A program made the position numbers and the translations under genes. A stretch of 64,000 bases of DNA from Alcanivorax sp. 24 (lineage in GTDB: Bacteria; Pseudomonadota; Gammaproteobacteria; Pseudomonadales; Alcanivoracaceae), in contig NZ_SNUA01000003.1 in the NCBI RefSeq assembly GCF_004360225.1, positions 62,001-126,000 of the forward strand, read 5' to 3'. This document shows positions 7,494 to 16,286 of the stretch, one piece after another. Under the pieces are notes generated by a model. It was not told the DNA's origin. It saw only the letters and a program-made list of their open reading frames with translations, and ran no database searches. Numbering within the stretch: the stretch's first letter is position 1; every line of letters begins with the position of its first letter.

Positions 7494-8651
7494 ATGACAC
7501 AGTGGCAGTCCGCCTGGATCGATGACGATCTGACCATTTTTCAGGATTCCGTGCGGAAAATCTTCGAGCGTGAATTCATTCCCCAGGAGGAAAAATGGCG
7601 CAAGCAGCGCCATCCGGATCGTGAGGTCTGGCCGAAGCTCGGAGAGCTGGGTTTGCTGTGCGCCAGCATTCCTTCCGAGTACGGCGGTGGTGGTGGCACT
7701 TTTGCTCATGAGGCGGTTATTTGCATGGAGCAGGCTCGCGCCCAGGTGAGCAGCTTCAGCATCAGCGTGCACAGCGGCATTGTCTCTCACTATATTCTCA
7801 ACTACGGCACCGAGGAGCAGCGCAAGAAATGGCTGCCGCAATTGGCCAGTGGACAACGAGTCGCCGCCATTGCCATGAGCGAGCCGGGAGCCGGTTCCGA
7901 TTTGCAGGCGGTACGCACCACCGCGGTTCGGGACGGTGACGAGTATGTCATCAATGGGTCCAAGACCTTTATCACCAACGGTTATCACGCTGAGTTGATC
8001 TGCGTGGTGGCGAAAACCGACACGCAGGCAAAGGGCAGCCGGGGTATTTCGTTGGTGATGGTGGAGACGGAAAAAGTCAGCGGCTTCCGCCGGGGACGCA
8101 TCCTGGAAAAAATCGGCCAGAAAGGGCAGGACACCGCTGAGTTGTTTTTCGATGACGTGCGCGTGCCAGCGGAAAATGTTCTGGGCGGCGCCGAGGGCAA
8201 GGGCTTCGTGCAATTGATGGAACAACTGCCGCGCGAGCGCATGTTCATCGCCGTGGGCGCGGTGGCCACCATGCAGAAGGCCATCGATGAGACCACGGCT
8301 TATGTGAAGGATCGCAAGGTGTTCGGCCAGCGTCTTATGGATATGCAAAACACCCGCTTCAAATTGGCGGAGTGTCAGACCCAGGCAACGGTGGCCCGTT
8401 GTTTCGTTGATGACTGTGTCCACAAGGTCCTGCGTGGAGAGCTGGACGTGCCCACCGCCGCCATGGCGAAGTGGTGGACCACGCAATTAAACTGCCAGAT
8501 CATCGATGAATGCCTGCAGCTGCACGGCGGCTACGGCTATATGGAAGAGTACCCGATCTCACGAATGTACACCGATGCCCGGGTCGGCAAGATCTATGGC
8601 GGTGCCAACGAGATCATGAAGGAAATCATCGCCCGTTCCATGGATCAATGA
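7494..8651 (+). CDS. Acyl-CoA dehydrogenase (long-chain type active site)
   Basis: A protein of 385 residues with AMSEPGAGSD and FITNG flavin/substrate motifs and HGGYGYMEEYP near the C-terminus. The usual YEGT catalytic Glu is replaced (IYGGANEI), while Glu248 in PRERM occupies the alternative base position used by long-chain and isovaleryl-CoA dehydrogenases. It follows GAGGAG 6 bases before the ATG. It is first in a run of plus-strand genes (ligase at 13 bp, DUF35, thiolase-like, second dehydrogenase, second ligase), so it probably introduces the 2,3-double bond in one CoA-activated substrate. The 193-bp gap before it holds no clear signal. Confidence 0.92.
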   Translation: MTQWQSAWIDDDLTIFQDSVRKIFEREFIPQEEKWRKQRHPDREVWPKLGELGLLCASIPSEYGGGGGTFAHEAVICMEQARAQVSSFSISVHSGIVSHYILNYGTEEQRKKWLPQLASGQRVAAIAMSEPGAGSDLQAVRTTAVRDGDEYVINGSKTFITNGYHAELICVVAKTDTQAKGSRGISLVMVETEKVSGFRRGRILEKIGQKGQDTAELFFDDVRVPAENVLGGAEGKGFVQLMEQLPRERMFIAVGAVATMQKAIDETTAYVKDRKVFGQRLMDMQNTRFKLAECQTQATVARCFVDDCVHKVLRGELDVPTAAMAKWWTTQLNCQIIDECLQLHGGYGYMEEYPISRMYTDARVGKIYGGANEIMKEIIARSMDQ

Positions 8652-8664
8652 TGGGAGTGGATCG

Positions 8665-10362
8665 ATGACATCACCTCATCTGGCCTTCTACCCGAAGGGG
8701 TTGCCTGAGCGGATTCGCGCTCCGCGAACCACTCTGGTGGATAACCTGCGCATCTCCGCCCAGCGTTACCCCGAGCGTCCGGCACTGGTGTTTTATAACG
8801 GTGTGCTGAGCTATCACGATCTGGAGCGGGATGTCCGGCGCATGGCCGGCTATCTGCAACAGGAGTGCGGCGTCGCCAAGGGCGATCGCGTATTGCTCTA
8901 CACTCAGAACTGCCCGCAGTTCACCGTGGCCTTCTATGCGGTGATGTCGCTGGGAGCGGCGGTGGTGCCGGTAAACGCCATGAGCACCCACGAGGAACTG
9001 GCCTACTATTTCGAAAATAGCGGCGCCCGTCTGGCGTTCTGCGCCGCCGACCTCTATGGCAATCTGCGTCCCTGTGTGGACAGCGGTCTGGTTACCCGGG
9101 TGATTCTGCATCAGTACCGGGATTACCTGAGCGATCCGCAAGATCCGCTGGTTCCTGGCTGGATCGCGGTGGCGCAGGAACAAGTAACGGATCCGGCGGT
9201 GGTGACCTGGGCCGATGCCCTGGCCACGGAGCAGACCCCGATGCCGGCGGCCTTCGACGCCGACCAGATGTGTGTTCTGCCTTACACCTCCGGTACCACC
9301 GGTCATCCAAAGGGCTGCATTCACACTCACCGTACTCTGGGATACGCCATTTATTCTTCGTCGTTGTGGCGCGCGCTCAATGCCGAATCCGTGTTTCTGT
9401 CAGTGGCGCCGATGTTTCACATGCTGGGGCTGCAAAGCGGCATGAACATGCCGATTCTGCTCGGGGCCACCACGGTGATTCTGCCGCGCTGGGACCGCGA
9501 CATGGCGGCGCGGCTGATCGACCGCTGGGGTGTCAGTGTATGGGGCGCGCCGCCGGCGATGATCATCGACTTTTTCGCCAAGCCGGATATCGCCGACTAC
9601 GACTTGTCGCGCCTGAGTCTGATTTTCGGCGGCGGTGCGGCGATGCCGGAAGCGGTGTCGCGCACCCTGAAGGAAGACCACGGCATCGCGTTCAATGAAT
9701 CCTATGGTTTGACCGAAACTTCCGCGTTCCTGCACGCCAATCCCGTGCACCGTAACAAGCGTCAGTGTCTGGGGGTGCCTACCTTTGGCGTGGAGTCCCG
9801 GGTGGTCGATCCGGAAACCCTGGAGCCGCTGCCACGAGGAGAAGTTGGTGAATTGATCACCAGCGGGCCGCAAGTCATGGAAGGGTATTGGCACAACGAC
9901 GAGGCCAATCGCGACGCCTTTGTTGAACGCGATGGGCGTCGTTTTTTCCGTACCGGCGATCTGGCCTGCATCGACGAGGACGGTTACTTCTTCATGAAGG
10001 ACCGGCTCAAGCGCATGATCAATGTGTCCGGCTATAAGGTCTGGCCGGCGGAAGTGGAAAATTTCATGTATGACCATCCGGCGGTTCAGGAGGCCTGTGT
10101 CATCGGCGTGCCGGATAGCCGTCGCGGTGAAGTGGTCATGGCGATTCTGGTCGTCAAGGACCGTTACCGGGGCCAGGTCACCGAAGAGCAGGTGATCGAC
10201 TGGGCGCGGGAAAAGATGGCGGTGTACAAAGCCCCCCGACGGGTGGAATTCGTCGACGCCTTACCCAAGTCAGGCGCTGGCAAGATTCTCTGGCGTCAAC
10301 TGCAGGATGAACAGCGGTCGTTGCTTGAGGGCGGCGATGCGGTGGCGGCGGGGAACGGGTGA
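8665..10362 (+). CDS. AMP-binding acyl-CoA synthetase
   Basis: A protein of 565 residues in the adenylate-forming (ANL) family. The P-loop-like YTSGTTGHPKG lies near residue 210, the SYGLTETSAF motif near 345, the FRTGDLACIDEDG hinge near 430, and the C-terminal catalytic Lys in PKSGAGKILW. It should activate a carboxylic acid with ATP and CoA and feed the dehydrogenase 13 bp upstream. Medium- or long-chain fatty acids or a branched/alicyclic acid are possible; specificity cannot be read from sequence. Confidence 0.92.
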   Translation: MTSPHLAFYPKGLPERIRAPRTTLVDNLRISAQRYPERPALVFYNGVLSYHDLERDVRRMAGYLQQECGVAKGDRVLLYTQNCPQFTVAFYAVMSLGAAVVPVNAMSTHEELAYYFENSGARLAFCAADLYGNLRPCVDSGLVTRVILHQYRDYLSDPQDPLVPGWIAVAQEQVTDPAVVTWADALATEQTPMPAAFDADQMCVLPYTSGTTGHPKGCIHTHRTLGYAIYSSSLWRALNAESVFLSVAPMFHMLGLQSGMNMPILLGATTVILPRWDRDMAARLIDRWGVSVWGAPPAMIIDFFAKPDIADYDLSRLSLIFGGGAAMPEAVSRTLKEDHGIAFNESYGLTETSAFLHANPVHRNKRQCLGVPTFGVESRVVDPETLEPLPRGEVGELITSGPQVMEGYWHNDEANRDAFVERDGRRFFRTGDLACIDEDGYFFMKDRLKRMINVSGYKVWPAEVENFMYDHPAVQEACVIGVPDSRRGEVVMAILVVKDRYRGQVTEEQVIDWAREKMAVYKAPRRVEFVDALPKSGAGKILWRQLQDEQRSLLEGGDAVAAGNG

Positions 10363-10422
10363 CCGGTTGTTTCGCCGGGCCCCTGTCGCCGACGGCTGGC
10401 GGTAATTACGAGGAGAGCAAAC

Positions 10423-10812
10423 ATGGTTAACCAAGAAGGTGGTGTACAGGCCATCTATCAGGCGGCCCTGGATCAGGGACGTTTCGAGATCCAGCGCTGT
10501 AATGACTGTGGTGACGCGGTGTTCTTTCCGCGTGAATTGTGCCCGGGTTGCGGCAGCGGTGATCTGTCGTGGTTCAAACCCAGCGGCAAAGGCACTGTCT
10601 ACGCGGTGACCACGGTGCGGCGCAAGCCCGAGGCCGGTGGCGATTACAACGTTTCTCTGATTGATCTGGAAGAAAACGTCCGGTTGATGAGCCGCATTGA
10701 AAACACGGCGCCGGATGAAGTGAAAATCGGTATGACGGTGAAAGCCCGGGTGGCGGTGAACGACGGTGCGGGTCTGTTGGTATTCGACGCGGCGGAAGGA
10801 GAGGCCCAATGA
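10423..10812 (+). CDS. DUF35 zinc-ribbon / OB-fold protein, partner of the thiolase-like protein
   Basis: A small protein of 129 residues with an N-terminal rubredoxin-like zinc ribbon (Cys26, Cys29, Cys40, Cys43) and an OB-fold behind it (GKGTVYAVTTV onward). Proteins of this type form complexes with thiolase-like enzymes, for example in the Ltp2-ChsH2 aldolase of steroid side-chain breakdown, and are required for their activity. Its stop overlaps the start of the thiolase-like gene by 4 bases (ATGA), consistent with stoichiometric production of the two subunits. Confidence 0.9.
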   Translation: MVNQEGGVQAIYQAALDQGRFEIQRCNDCGDAVFFPRELCPGCGSGDLSWFKPSGKGTVYAVTTVRRKPEAGGDYNVSLIDLEENVRLMSRIENTAPDEVKIGMTVKARVAVNDGAGLLVFDAAEGEAQ

Positions 10813-11987
10813 GCGGAGATCTGAATCATTTGCGCGGCAAGTTCGCCATTGCCGGCGTGGCTACCTTTGGTTGCGGTGAGGCGCCGGGCTATACCGACAT
10901 GGAGCTGCTGGCCCAGGCCGCGCGTCTGGCCGTGGCCGATGCCGGTCTGACCATGAAGGACATTGACGGTCTGTGTACCGCCAGTGCCTCTTCCACCATG
11001 TGGTCGATGCCGGTGGTGGAGTATCTGGGTATCCGGCCCCGTTTCCTTGACGCAACGATGGTCGGCGGTTCCAGTTTCATTGCACACCTGATGCCGGCGA
11101 TGCAAGCGCTGGAGTCCGGTCAATGCGACGCGGTACTGGTGGCCTACGGCAGCGCCCAGCGCACCTCCACATTAAGCCGCAAGGAGATCGGCAAGGCCCG
11201 CCTGCTGATGGACCCGCAGCCTTACGAGCATCCTTATCAACCGATGCTGCCGATGTCCGCGTACGCGCTGGCGGCTTCCCGTCACATGCATGAGTTTGGC
11301 ACCACGCGTCGTCAATTGGCGCAAGTGGCGGTGTCGGCGCGTCAATGGGCGCGGAAGAATCCGGATGCGTTCATGCGCGATCCACTCACCGTGGAAGAGG
11401 TTCTCAACTCGCGCATGGTTTCCGACCCGTTGACCGTGCGTGACGCTTGTCTGGTTACCGATGGCGGCGGTGCCTATGTGTTGGTGCGCGCGGATCGCGC
11501 CCGCGATCTGCCACAGCCGCCGGTGTATGTGCTGGGCCAGGGCACGGCGGTGTGGAATCGGCAAATCTCCAGCATGGCGGATCTTACCGTTACCGCCGCC
11601 ACGCAGTCCGGCCGTGACGCCTACGCCATGGCGGGAATGGGGCCGAAGGATATCGATGTGGCGGAGCTCTACGACGCCTTCACCATCAACACCTTGTTGT
11701 TCCTGGAGGACCTGGGCTTCTGTGCCAAAGGAGAGGCCGGGGCCTTCGTGGAGGATGGGCACATCGCCCCTGGCGGCAGCCTGCCGGTGAACACCAACGG
11801 TGGCGGTCTGTCGTGGGGCCACCCGGGAATGTACGGCATTTTCGCCGCCATCGAGGGCGTGCGTCAGTTGCGTGGCAAGGCGGGCGATAGCCAGGTGGCC
11901 GGTGCGCGAACGGCCATCGTGCACGGTAACGGCGGCACGCTGTCCAGCCAGTCCACCGCCATTCTGGGTACTGCCGAGGCGCTGTGA
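10809..11987 (+). CDS. Thiolase-like protein lacking the nucleophilic Cys
   Basis: A protein of 392 residues with an SCP2-type thiolase fold: AELYDAFTINTLLFLEDL in the middle and the NTNGGGLSWGHPG active-site loop near residue 325. At the position of the acyl-accepting Cys (normally xNxxCSSG) it reads VGGSSF (Ser88-Ser89), so an ordinary thiolytic cycle is doubtful. Thiolase-like proteins paired with DUF35 partners can act as retro-aldolases on side-chain acyl-CoAs, but the Tyr-rich loop of Ltp2 is replaced here by GHPGMYG. The reaction is therefore open: aldol cleavage or acyl transfer. It overlaps the DUF35 gene. Confidence 0.88.
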   Translation: MSGDLNHLRGKFAIAGVATFGCGEAPGYTDMELLAQAARLAVADAGLTMKDIDGLCTASASSTMWSMPVVEYLGIRPRFLDATMVGGSSFIAHLMPAMQALESGQCDAVLVAYGSAQRTSTLSRKEIGKARLLMDPQPYEHPYQPMLPMSAYALAASRHMHEFGTTRRQLAQVAVSARQWARKNPDAFMRDPLTVEEVLNSRMVSDPLTVRDACLVTDGGGAYVLVRADRARDLPQPPVYVLGQGTAVWNRQISSMADLTVTAATQSGRDAYAMAGMGPKDIDVAELYDAFTINTLLFLEDLGFCAKGEAGAFVEDGHIAPGGSLPVNTNGGGLSWGHPGMYGIFAAIEGVRQLRGKAGDSQVAGARTAIVHGNGGTLSSQSTAILGTAEAL

Positions 11988-12029
11988 GGCGCCCTTTATT
12001 CAGGGCGGCGACGCCGCCGGGAGGCCAGC

Positions 12030-13181
12030 ATGATACGTGATCAGGAAACCATGAATACGCTGTTGGATACCATCAGTCGCTTTGTGCGAGAGCGGCTGGT
12101 GCCCAACGAGGAATGGGTGGCGGAACATGACGCCATTCCCGAGGACATTGTCAGGGAGATGAAGGACATCGGCCTGTTCGGACTGACCATCCCGGAACAA
12201 TTCGGTGGCCTCGGTCTGACCATGGAGGAGGAAGTGCTGGTGATGTTCGAGATGGGGCGCACCTCACCGGCATTTCGCTCGTTGTTCGGCACCACCGTGG
12301 GGATCGGTTCCCAGGGCATTCTGATGGACGGCACCGACGAACAAAAACAACGGTGGCTGCCATCGCTGGCCACCGGCGAGGTGATGGCGTCGTTCGCGCT
12401 GACCGAACCAGGCGCGGGTTCCGATGCCGCTTCCCTGCGGACCAGCGCGGTGAAGGACGGTGATCATTATGTGGTGAACGGGACCAAGCGCTTTATCACC
12501 AACGCGCCCCAGGCCGGTATCTTTACCTTGATGGCTCGTACCGATCCGGATGTGAAAGGCGCGGGCGGCATTTCCGCGTTTATTGTCGACGCCAGCACTC
12601 CGGGCATTTCCCTGGGCAAACCGGACAGCAAGATGGGCCAGAAAGGCGCCCATACCTGTGACGTGGTGTTCGAGGACTGCCGGGTGCCGGCGGCTAACAT
12701 TATTGGCGGCAAGCCCGGTGTCGGTTTCAAGACCGCCATGAAAGTGCTGGATAAGGGAAGGATTCACATTGCCGCCATCTGTGTCGGCGTGGCGGAACGG
12801 ATGCTCGACGATGCGCTGCGTTACGCCGCCGAGCGCGAGCAGTTCGGCCAGGCCATCGGTGAATTCCAATTGGTGCAGGCAATGCTGGCAGACAGCAAGG
12901 CGGAGATTTATGCCTCCCGATGCATGGTGATGGACGCGGCCAGGCGTCGGGATAATGGTGAAAACGTCAGCACCGAGGCCGCTTGCTGCAAGATGTACGC
13001 CTCGGAAATGTGCGGTCGCGTGGCGGATCGCGCGGTGCAGATTCACGGTGGCGCCGGCTATATGTCCGAGTACGGGATCGAGCGGTTTTACCGTGATGTG
13101 CGGCTGTTCCGTATCTATGAAGGCACCACCCAAATTCAGCAGATCGTGATCGCGCGCAACATGCTGCGTGCGGTGCGTTAA
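12030..13181 (+). CDS. Acyl-CoA dehydrogenase (canonical active site)
   Basis: A protein of 383 residues with ALTEPGAGSDAAS, FITNAP, HGGAGYMSEYGIERFYRD and the canonical IYEGTTQIQ, where Glu364 is the catalytic base. GGGAGG precedes the ATG. It lies 42 bp downstream of the thiolase-like gene in the same direction and is probably a second dehydrogenation step or a short-chain/branched enzyme of the same pathway. It is clearly different in active-site type from the neighbour at 7494. Confidence 0.92.
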   Translation: MIRDQETMNTLLDTISRFVRERLVPNEEWVAEHDAIPEDIVREMKDIGLFGLTIPEQFGGLGLTMEEEVLVMFEMGRTSPAFRSLFGTTVGIGSQGILMDGTDEQKQRWLPSLATGEVMASFALTEPGAGSDAASLRTSAVKDGDHYVVNGTKRFITNAPQAGIFTLMARTDPDVKGAGGISAFIVDASTPGISLGKPDSKMGQKGAHTCDVVFEDCRVPAANIIGGKPGVGFKTAMKVLDKGRIHIAAICVGVAERMLDDALRYAAEREQFGQAIGEFQLVQAMLADSKAEIYASRCMVMDAARRRDNGENVSTEAACCKMYASEMCGRVADRAVQIHGGAGYMSEYGIERFYRDVRLFRIYEGTTQIQQIVIARNMLRAVR

Positions 13182-13200
13182 CACTTAAAAGTTCGCTCTC

Positions 13201-13238
13201 CACGCATGGCGGGGGGCCAACCGTCGTGCGTGCTTTTT
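13201..13238 (+). terminator. Possible intrinsic terminator after the second dehydrogenase
   Basis: CACGCA (13201) pairs with TGCGTG (13227-13232), followed by CTTTTT. The stem is short and the loop long, so this is only a candidate. It lies 19 bp after the stop codon at 13181. Confidence 0.35.
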
Positions 13239-13269
13239 ATTCCCGCGGGTGGATAACACCGCCCGCTTC

Positions 13270-13290
13270 AAGCCCTTGTTCCAAGGGCTT
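13270..13290. repeat. Perfect 9-bp hairpin in the leader of the second ligase
   Basis: AAGCCCTTG, a TTC loop and CAAGGGCTT form a perfect stem 87 bp before the ligase ATG. No U-run follows, so it is not a typical terminator. It could be an RNA processing or regulatory structure in the untranslated leader. Nothing else is recognisable in 13239-13376. Confidence 0.5.
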
Positions 13291-13376
13291 TGGCCGTTTA
13301 TTCCGTCTCACAGGTGAATCATGTCCGACCACGATATTGTTGTTCATGCCCGTTGCCGGGCAGGGGAGTCTCGACC

Positions 13377-14948
13377 ATGTATCTGACTCAGGGCTTGCAT
13401 CGCGCCGTGCAGCAAGCACCGCAACGCCTGGCCACGGTGGATGGCGAACGTCGCCGCAGCTATCGGGAGCTGGCTGACCGTTGCGCCCGGTTCGCCGGTG
13501 GGCTCACCGGCCTGGGGGTACGGGCCGGGGACCGGGTGGCGATACTGGCCGCCAACTGTGATTACCATGCTGAGTATTTTCTTGGCTTGTGGTGGATGGG
13601 CGCGGTGGCCAATGCCGTGAATACCCGCTGGAATGTGAAGGAGATGGCGTACTCTCTCAACGACAGCGAAGCGGAGATACTGCTGGTCAGCGACGCCTTC
13701 CTGCCAATGGTGGACACGCTCAAGACGCAGTGTCCGAGACTGCGCCATGTTCTGCATCTGGGAGATACGCCACCCGTCCAGACACCGGGGGCGGCGGGCA
13801 TGATTCATTACGAGGAGTTTCTGGCCTCGGCGACACCGGTGGACGATGGCCGTTTTGGTGGCGACCACCTGGCGGTGCTGCTCTACACCGGCGGAACCAC
13901 CGGTTTTCCCAAGGGCGTGATGCTTTCCCACGACAATCTCTGGAGTTGTGCCATTACCCGGCTGGCGGAGAGCGACCCGCCTGATCCGTTCGTCACCCTG
14001 TTGGCATCGCCACTGTTCCATACCGCTGGCGTCGCCAAGTTCATCACCCAGATCGTGGTGGGTGGTACGGCGGTGATGATGCCGTCCTTCCGGGTGGAGG
14101 AGGTGCTGGCCGCCATTGAGCGGGAAAGGATCACCGATGTGATTCTGGTGCCCAGCATGATTCAGATGCTGGTGGATCACCCCGCGGTCGGCGAGCATGA
14201 TCTGAGCTCCCTGACACGGGTTGCTTACGGGGCGTCGCCGATTTCCCAGGCGGTTCTGGAACGTGCCCTGACGGTCTTCCCGGAAGCCCAGTTCACCCAT
14301 ACCTATGGCATGACCGAAGCATCGCCGATGATCACGCTGAATTCCTGGCGCAATCACCGTGGCGAGGCCCTCACCAATGGCCGTATTCGTTCCGCCGGCA
14401 AAGCCACCTGGGGCATGGAAGTGCGTATCGTCGACGAGAATGACAGGGAAGTGCCGAGGGGTACCGTGGGCGAGGTGGTGGCGCGGGGTGACAACATCAT
14501 GCTGGGTTACTGGAACAATCCGGAGGCCACGGCGGAGACCCTGCGCGGTGGCTGGCTGCATACCGGCGATGGCGGTTACATGGACGAAGACGGCTACATC
14601 TACATCGTCGATCGGATGAAGGACATGATCGTCAGCGGTGGCGAGAATGTGTACTGCGCCGAGGTGGAAAACGTGCTCGCCCGGCATCCGGCGGTGGCCA
14701 GTTGCGCGGTGATCGGCATTCCCCACGACACCTGGGGGGAAAGCGTGCATGCGGTGGTGGTGACGCAATCCGGCGTCGAGGTGTCCGCCGCCGAACTGAC
14801 CGACTTCTGCCGCGCGGATCTGGCCGGCTACAAGTGCCCGCGATCAGTGGAATTCCGCGACGGCCTGCCGCTGTCCGGTGCCGGCAAGGTGCTTAAGCAG
14901 GCGTTGAGGGAGCCCTATTGGCAGGGCCGTTCCCGCCGGGTGTCCTGA
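13377..14948 (+). CDS. AMP-binding acyl-CoA synthetase (paralogue of the one at 48244)
   Basis: A protein of 523 residues. The start MYLTQGLHRAVQ is chosen because GGGGAG lies upstream and because the paralogue at 48244-49800 starts the same way (MYLTQPLHKAL). ANL motifs: LLYTGGTTGFPKG, YGMTEASPM, HTGDGGYMDEDGYIYIVDR and the C-terminal catalytic Lys in SGAGKVLK. This fatty-acyl-CoA synthetase subgroup often takes short to medium or unusual chain acids. It is separated from the preceding dehydrogenase by 195 bp containing a hairpin and may have its own promoter. Confidence 0.92.
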   Translation: MYLTQGLHRAVQQAPQRLATVDGERRRSYRELADRCARFAGGLTGLGVRAGDRVAILAANCDYHAEYFLGLWWMGAVANAVNTRWNVKEMAYSLNDSEAEILLVSDAFLPMVDTLKTQCPRLRHVLHLGDTPPVQTPGAAGMIHYEEFLASATPVDDGRFGGDHLAVLLYTGGTTGFPKGVMLSHDNLWSCAITRLAESDPPDPFVTLLASPLFHTAGVAKFITQIVVGGTAVMMPSFRVEEVLAAIERERITDVILVPSMIQMLVDHPAVGEHDLSSLTRVAYGASPISQAVLERALTVFPEAQFTHTYGMTEASPMITLNSWRNHRGEALTNGRIRSAGKATWGMEVRIVDENDREVPRGTVGEVVARGDNIMLGYWNNPEATAETLRGGWLHTGDGGYMDEDGYIYIVDRMKDMIVSGGENVYCAEVENVLARHPAVASCAVIGIPHDTWGESVHAVVVTQSGVEVSAAELTDFCRADLAGYKCPRSVEFRDGLPLSGAGKVLKQALREPYWQGRSRRVS

Positions 14949-14982
14949 CCGGCGGGACTTACGTCAGGCGGGCCGGAGCTGT

Positions 14983-15669
14983 TCAGCGCAGCCCGGCGCC
15001 GCCGTTGGAGACGTGGGCAAGCAAGCCCTCGCCGGCGGCGGCGATATGACGGCGCATGGCTTCGGCGGCGGCTTCAGCGTCGCCGGAGCGCAGTGCCGTG
15101 ACGATGGCCCAATGCTCCTGGCTGGATTCCGCCATGCGGTTCTCGATGGTGATCGGCGTCAGCGGTGGCACTCCCTGCCAGAGAGTGAGAATGATTTTCT
15201 GGGTGCGCGGCTGATTGGCGGCATCGTAGAGCACCCGGTGAAAACGCTGATTGAGCGCTACATAGGCGGCGGAGTCGCCGGCATCGGCGGCCTGGTCCAT
15301 GTCCTGTTGCAGCTGCTCCAGTTCGTCCAGCTCCTCTTCACCGAGTTGCGGGCAGGCCTGGGCGACCATGTGGCCTTCCAGCAACTCGCGCAGGGCGTAG
15401 ATCTCCTTGACGTCATCGACGCCAAAGGAACTGACCCGATAGGCACCCCGGCCCTCGGTCTCCACCAGACCGTCCGCCTCCAACCGGCGTAAAGCATCAC
15501 GGACCGGGATGCGGCTGGTGCCGAAACGTTTGGCCAGGTCTTCCTGAACCAGACGCTCGCCGCCGGCGATGTCGCCGCGCAGGATAGCCTCGCGCATGCG
15601 CACATAGACCTCCTCTTCCATGGAACGGCGGCGGACGGGAGCGAAAGGATCGGTTTGGGTTCGCGGCAT
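14983..15669 (-). CDS. GntR-family regulator with FCD ligand domain
   Basis: A protein of 228 residues. The N-terminal winged helix (EEEVYVRMREAILRGDI ... RFGTSRIPVRDALRRLEADGLV) spans about 17-85. An all-helical FCD domain fills the rest, with metal/ligand-binding positions such as Asp and His in LNQRFHRVLYDAA. FCD regulators bind organic acids or acyl-CoAs and usually repress. The palindrome at 15783-15797 lies 114 bp upstream of its start, between it and the divergent thioesterase, and the same 15-mer occurs upstream of the itaconate operon. Autoregulation plus control of that operon is therefore inferred. Confidence 0.9.
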   Translation of the reverse strand: MPRTQTDPFAPVRRRSMEEEVYVRMREAILRGDIAGGERLVQEDLAKRFGTSRIPVRDALRRLEADGLVETEGRGAYRVSSFGVDDVKEIYALRELLEGHMVAQACPQLGEEELDELEQLQQDMDQAADAGDSAAYVALNQRFHRVLYDAANQPRTQKIILTLWQGVPPLTPITIENRMAESSQEHWAIVTALRSGDAEAAAEAMRRHIAAAGEGLLAHVSNGGAGLR

Positions 15670-15782
15670 AGTGTGTTTCTCAAACGCTAAGACAAAGTGT
15701 CCCCGGATAGTGGCGGGAGTTTACAGGATTTGCCCGCCTCGGGCCCGTGCAAGGGGGGCGACGGACGCCGTGGTCCGTCAAC

Positions 15783-15797
15783 TGTATACCGTATACA
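15783..15797. promoter_or_regulatory. GntR operator (TGTATACCGTATACA)
   Basis: A perfect palindrome except for the centre base, located between the divergent GntR and thioesterase genes. It is identical, in reverse complement, to 6036-6050 upstream of ich. Position between the regulator and its neighbour is classic for an autoregulatory operator. Confidence 0.75.
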
Positions 15798-15870
15798 ATG
15801 CGCCGGGCCAGGTGCTGGTCGCAACGGCCTTTGTTCCTTTTTTATAAAGCAGACAGGAGATCGCAGGTTA

Positions 15871-16281
15871 ATGAGCTGGACTCGCGAAGACGAAATCAAC
15901 TGGACCAATAACAACCCCTTCCGTTGTCATCTGGGCATCAAGATCAACTGGGTCAACGACGATGGCGGTTCCGAAATTGCCTTGCCGGTTACTCCGGAGC
16001 TGCTACAGGCGTATGGCATGGTGCACGGCGGCATTTACTGCGTGCTGATCGACACCGTGCTGGGCACCTGCGTGCGCGCCTACCATCAGCGCGATGCCGG
16101 CCCGATCACGGTGGATCTCAACGTCAGCTTTCTGCGGCCCACCGGACAGGGGGAGATCGTCTGCCGTGGTGAAATCATCAAGGCCGGCCGCAAGGTCATG
16201 GTTGGCAGCGCCGATGTGCTTGACGCGGAAGGCCGCAAGCTGGCTACCGGCCGTGGCTCTTTCCTGATGCGCAACGAGTAG
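15871..16281 (+). CDS. PaaI-type hot-dog thioesterase
   Basis: A protein of 136 residues with a single hot-dog domain. The motif YGMVHGGIYCVLIDTVLG carries the His-Gly-Gly loop and the acidic residue that activate water in the PaaI family, and LNVSFLRPTGQGE is the typical second strand pair. It would hydrolyse an acyl-CoA and release stalled CoA. The ATG at 15871 has AGGAG and a second AGG upstream. It is divergent from the GntR gene and shares its operator region, so it is probably part of the same regulon. Confidence 0.9.
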   Translation: MSWTREDEINWTNNNPFRCHLGIKINWVNDDGGSEIALPVTPELLQAYGMVHGGIYCVLIDTVLGTCVRAYHQRDAGPITVDLNVSFLRPTGQGEIVCRGEIIKAGRKVMVGSADVLDAEGRKLATGRGSFLMRNE

Positions 16282-16286
16282 CGTGA

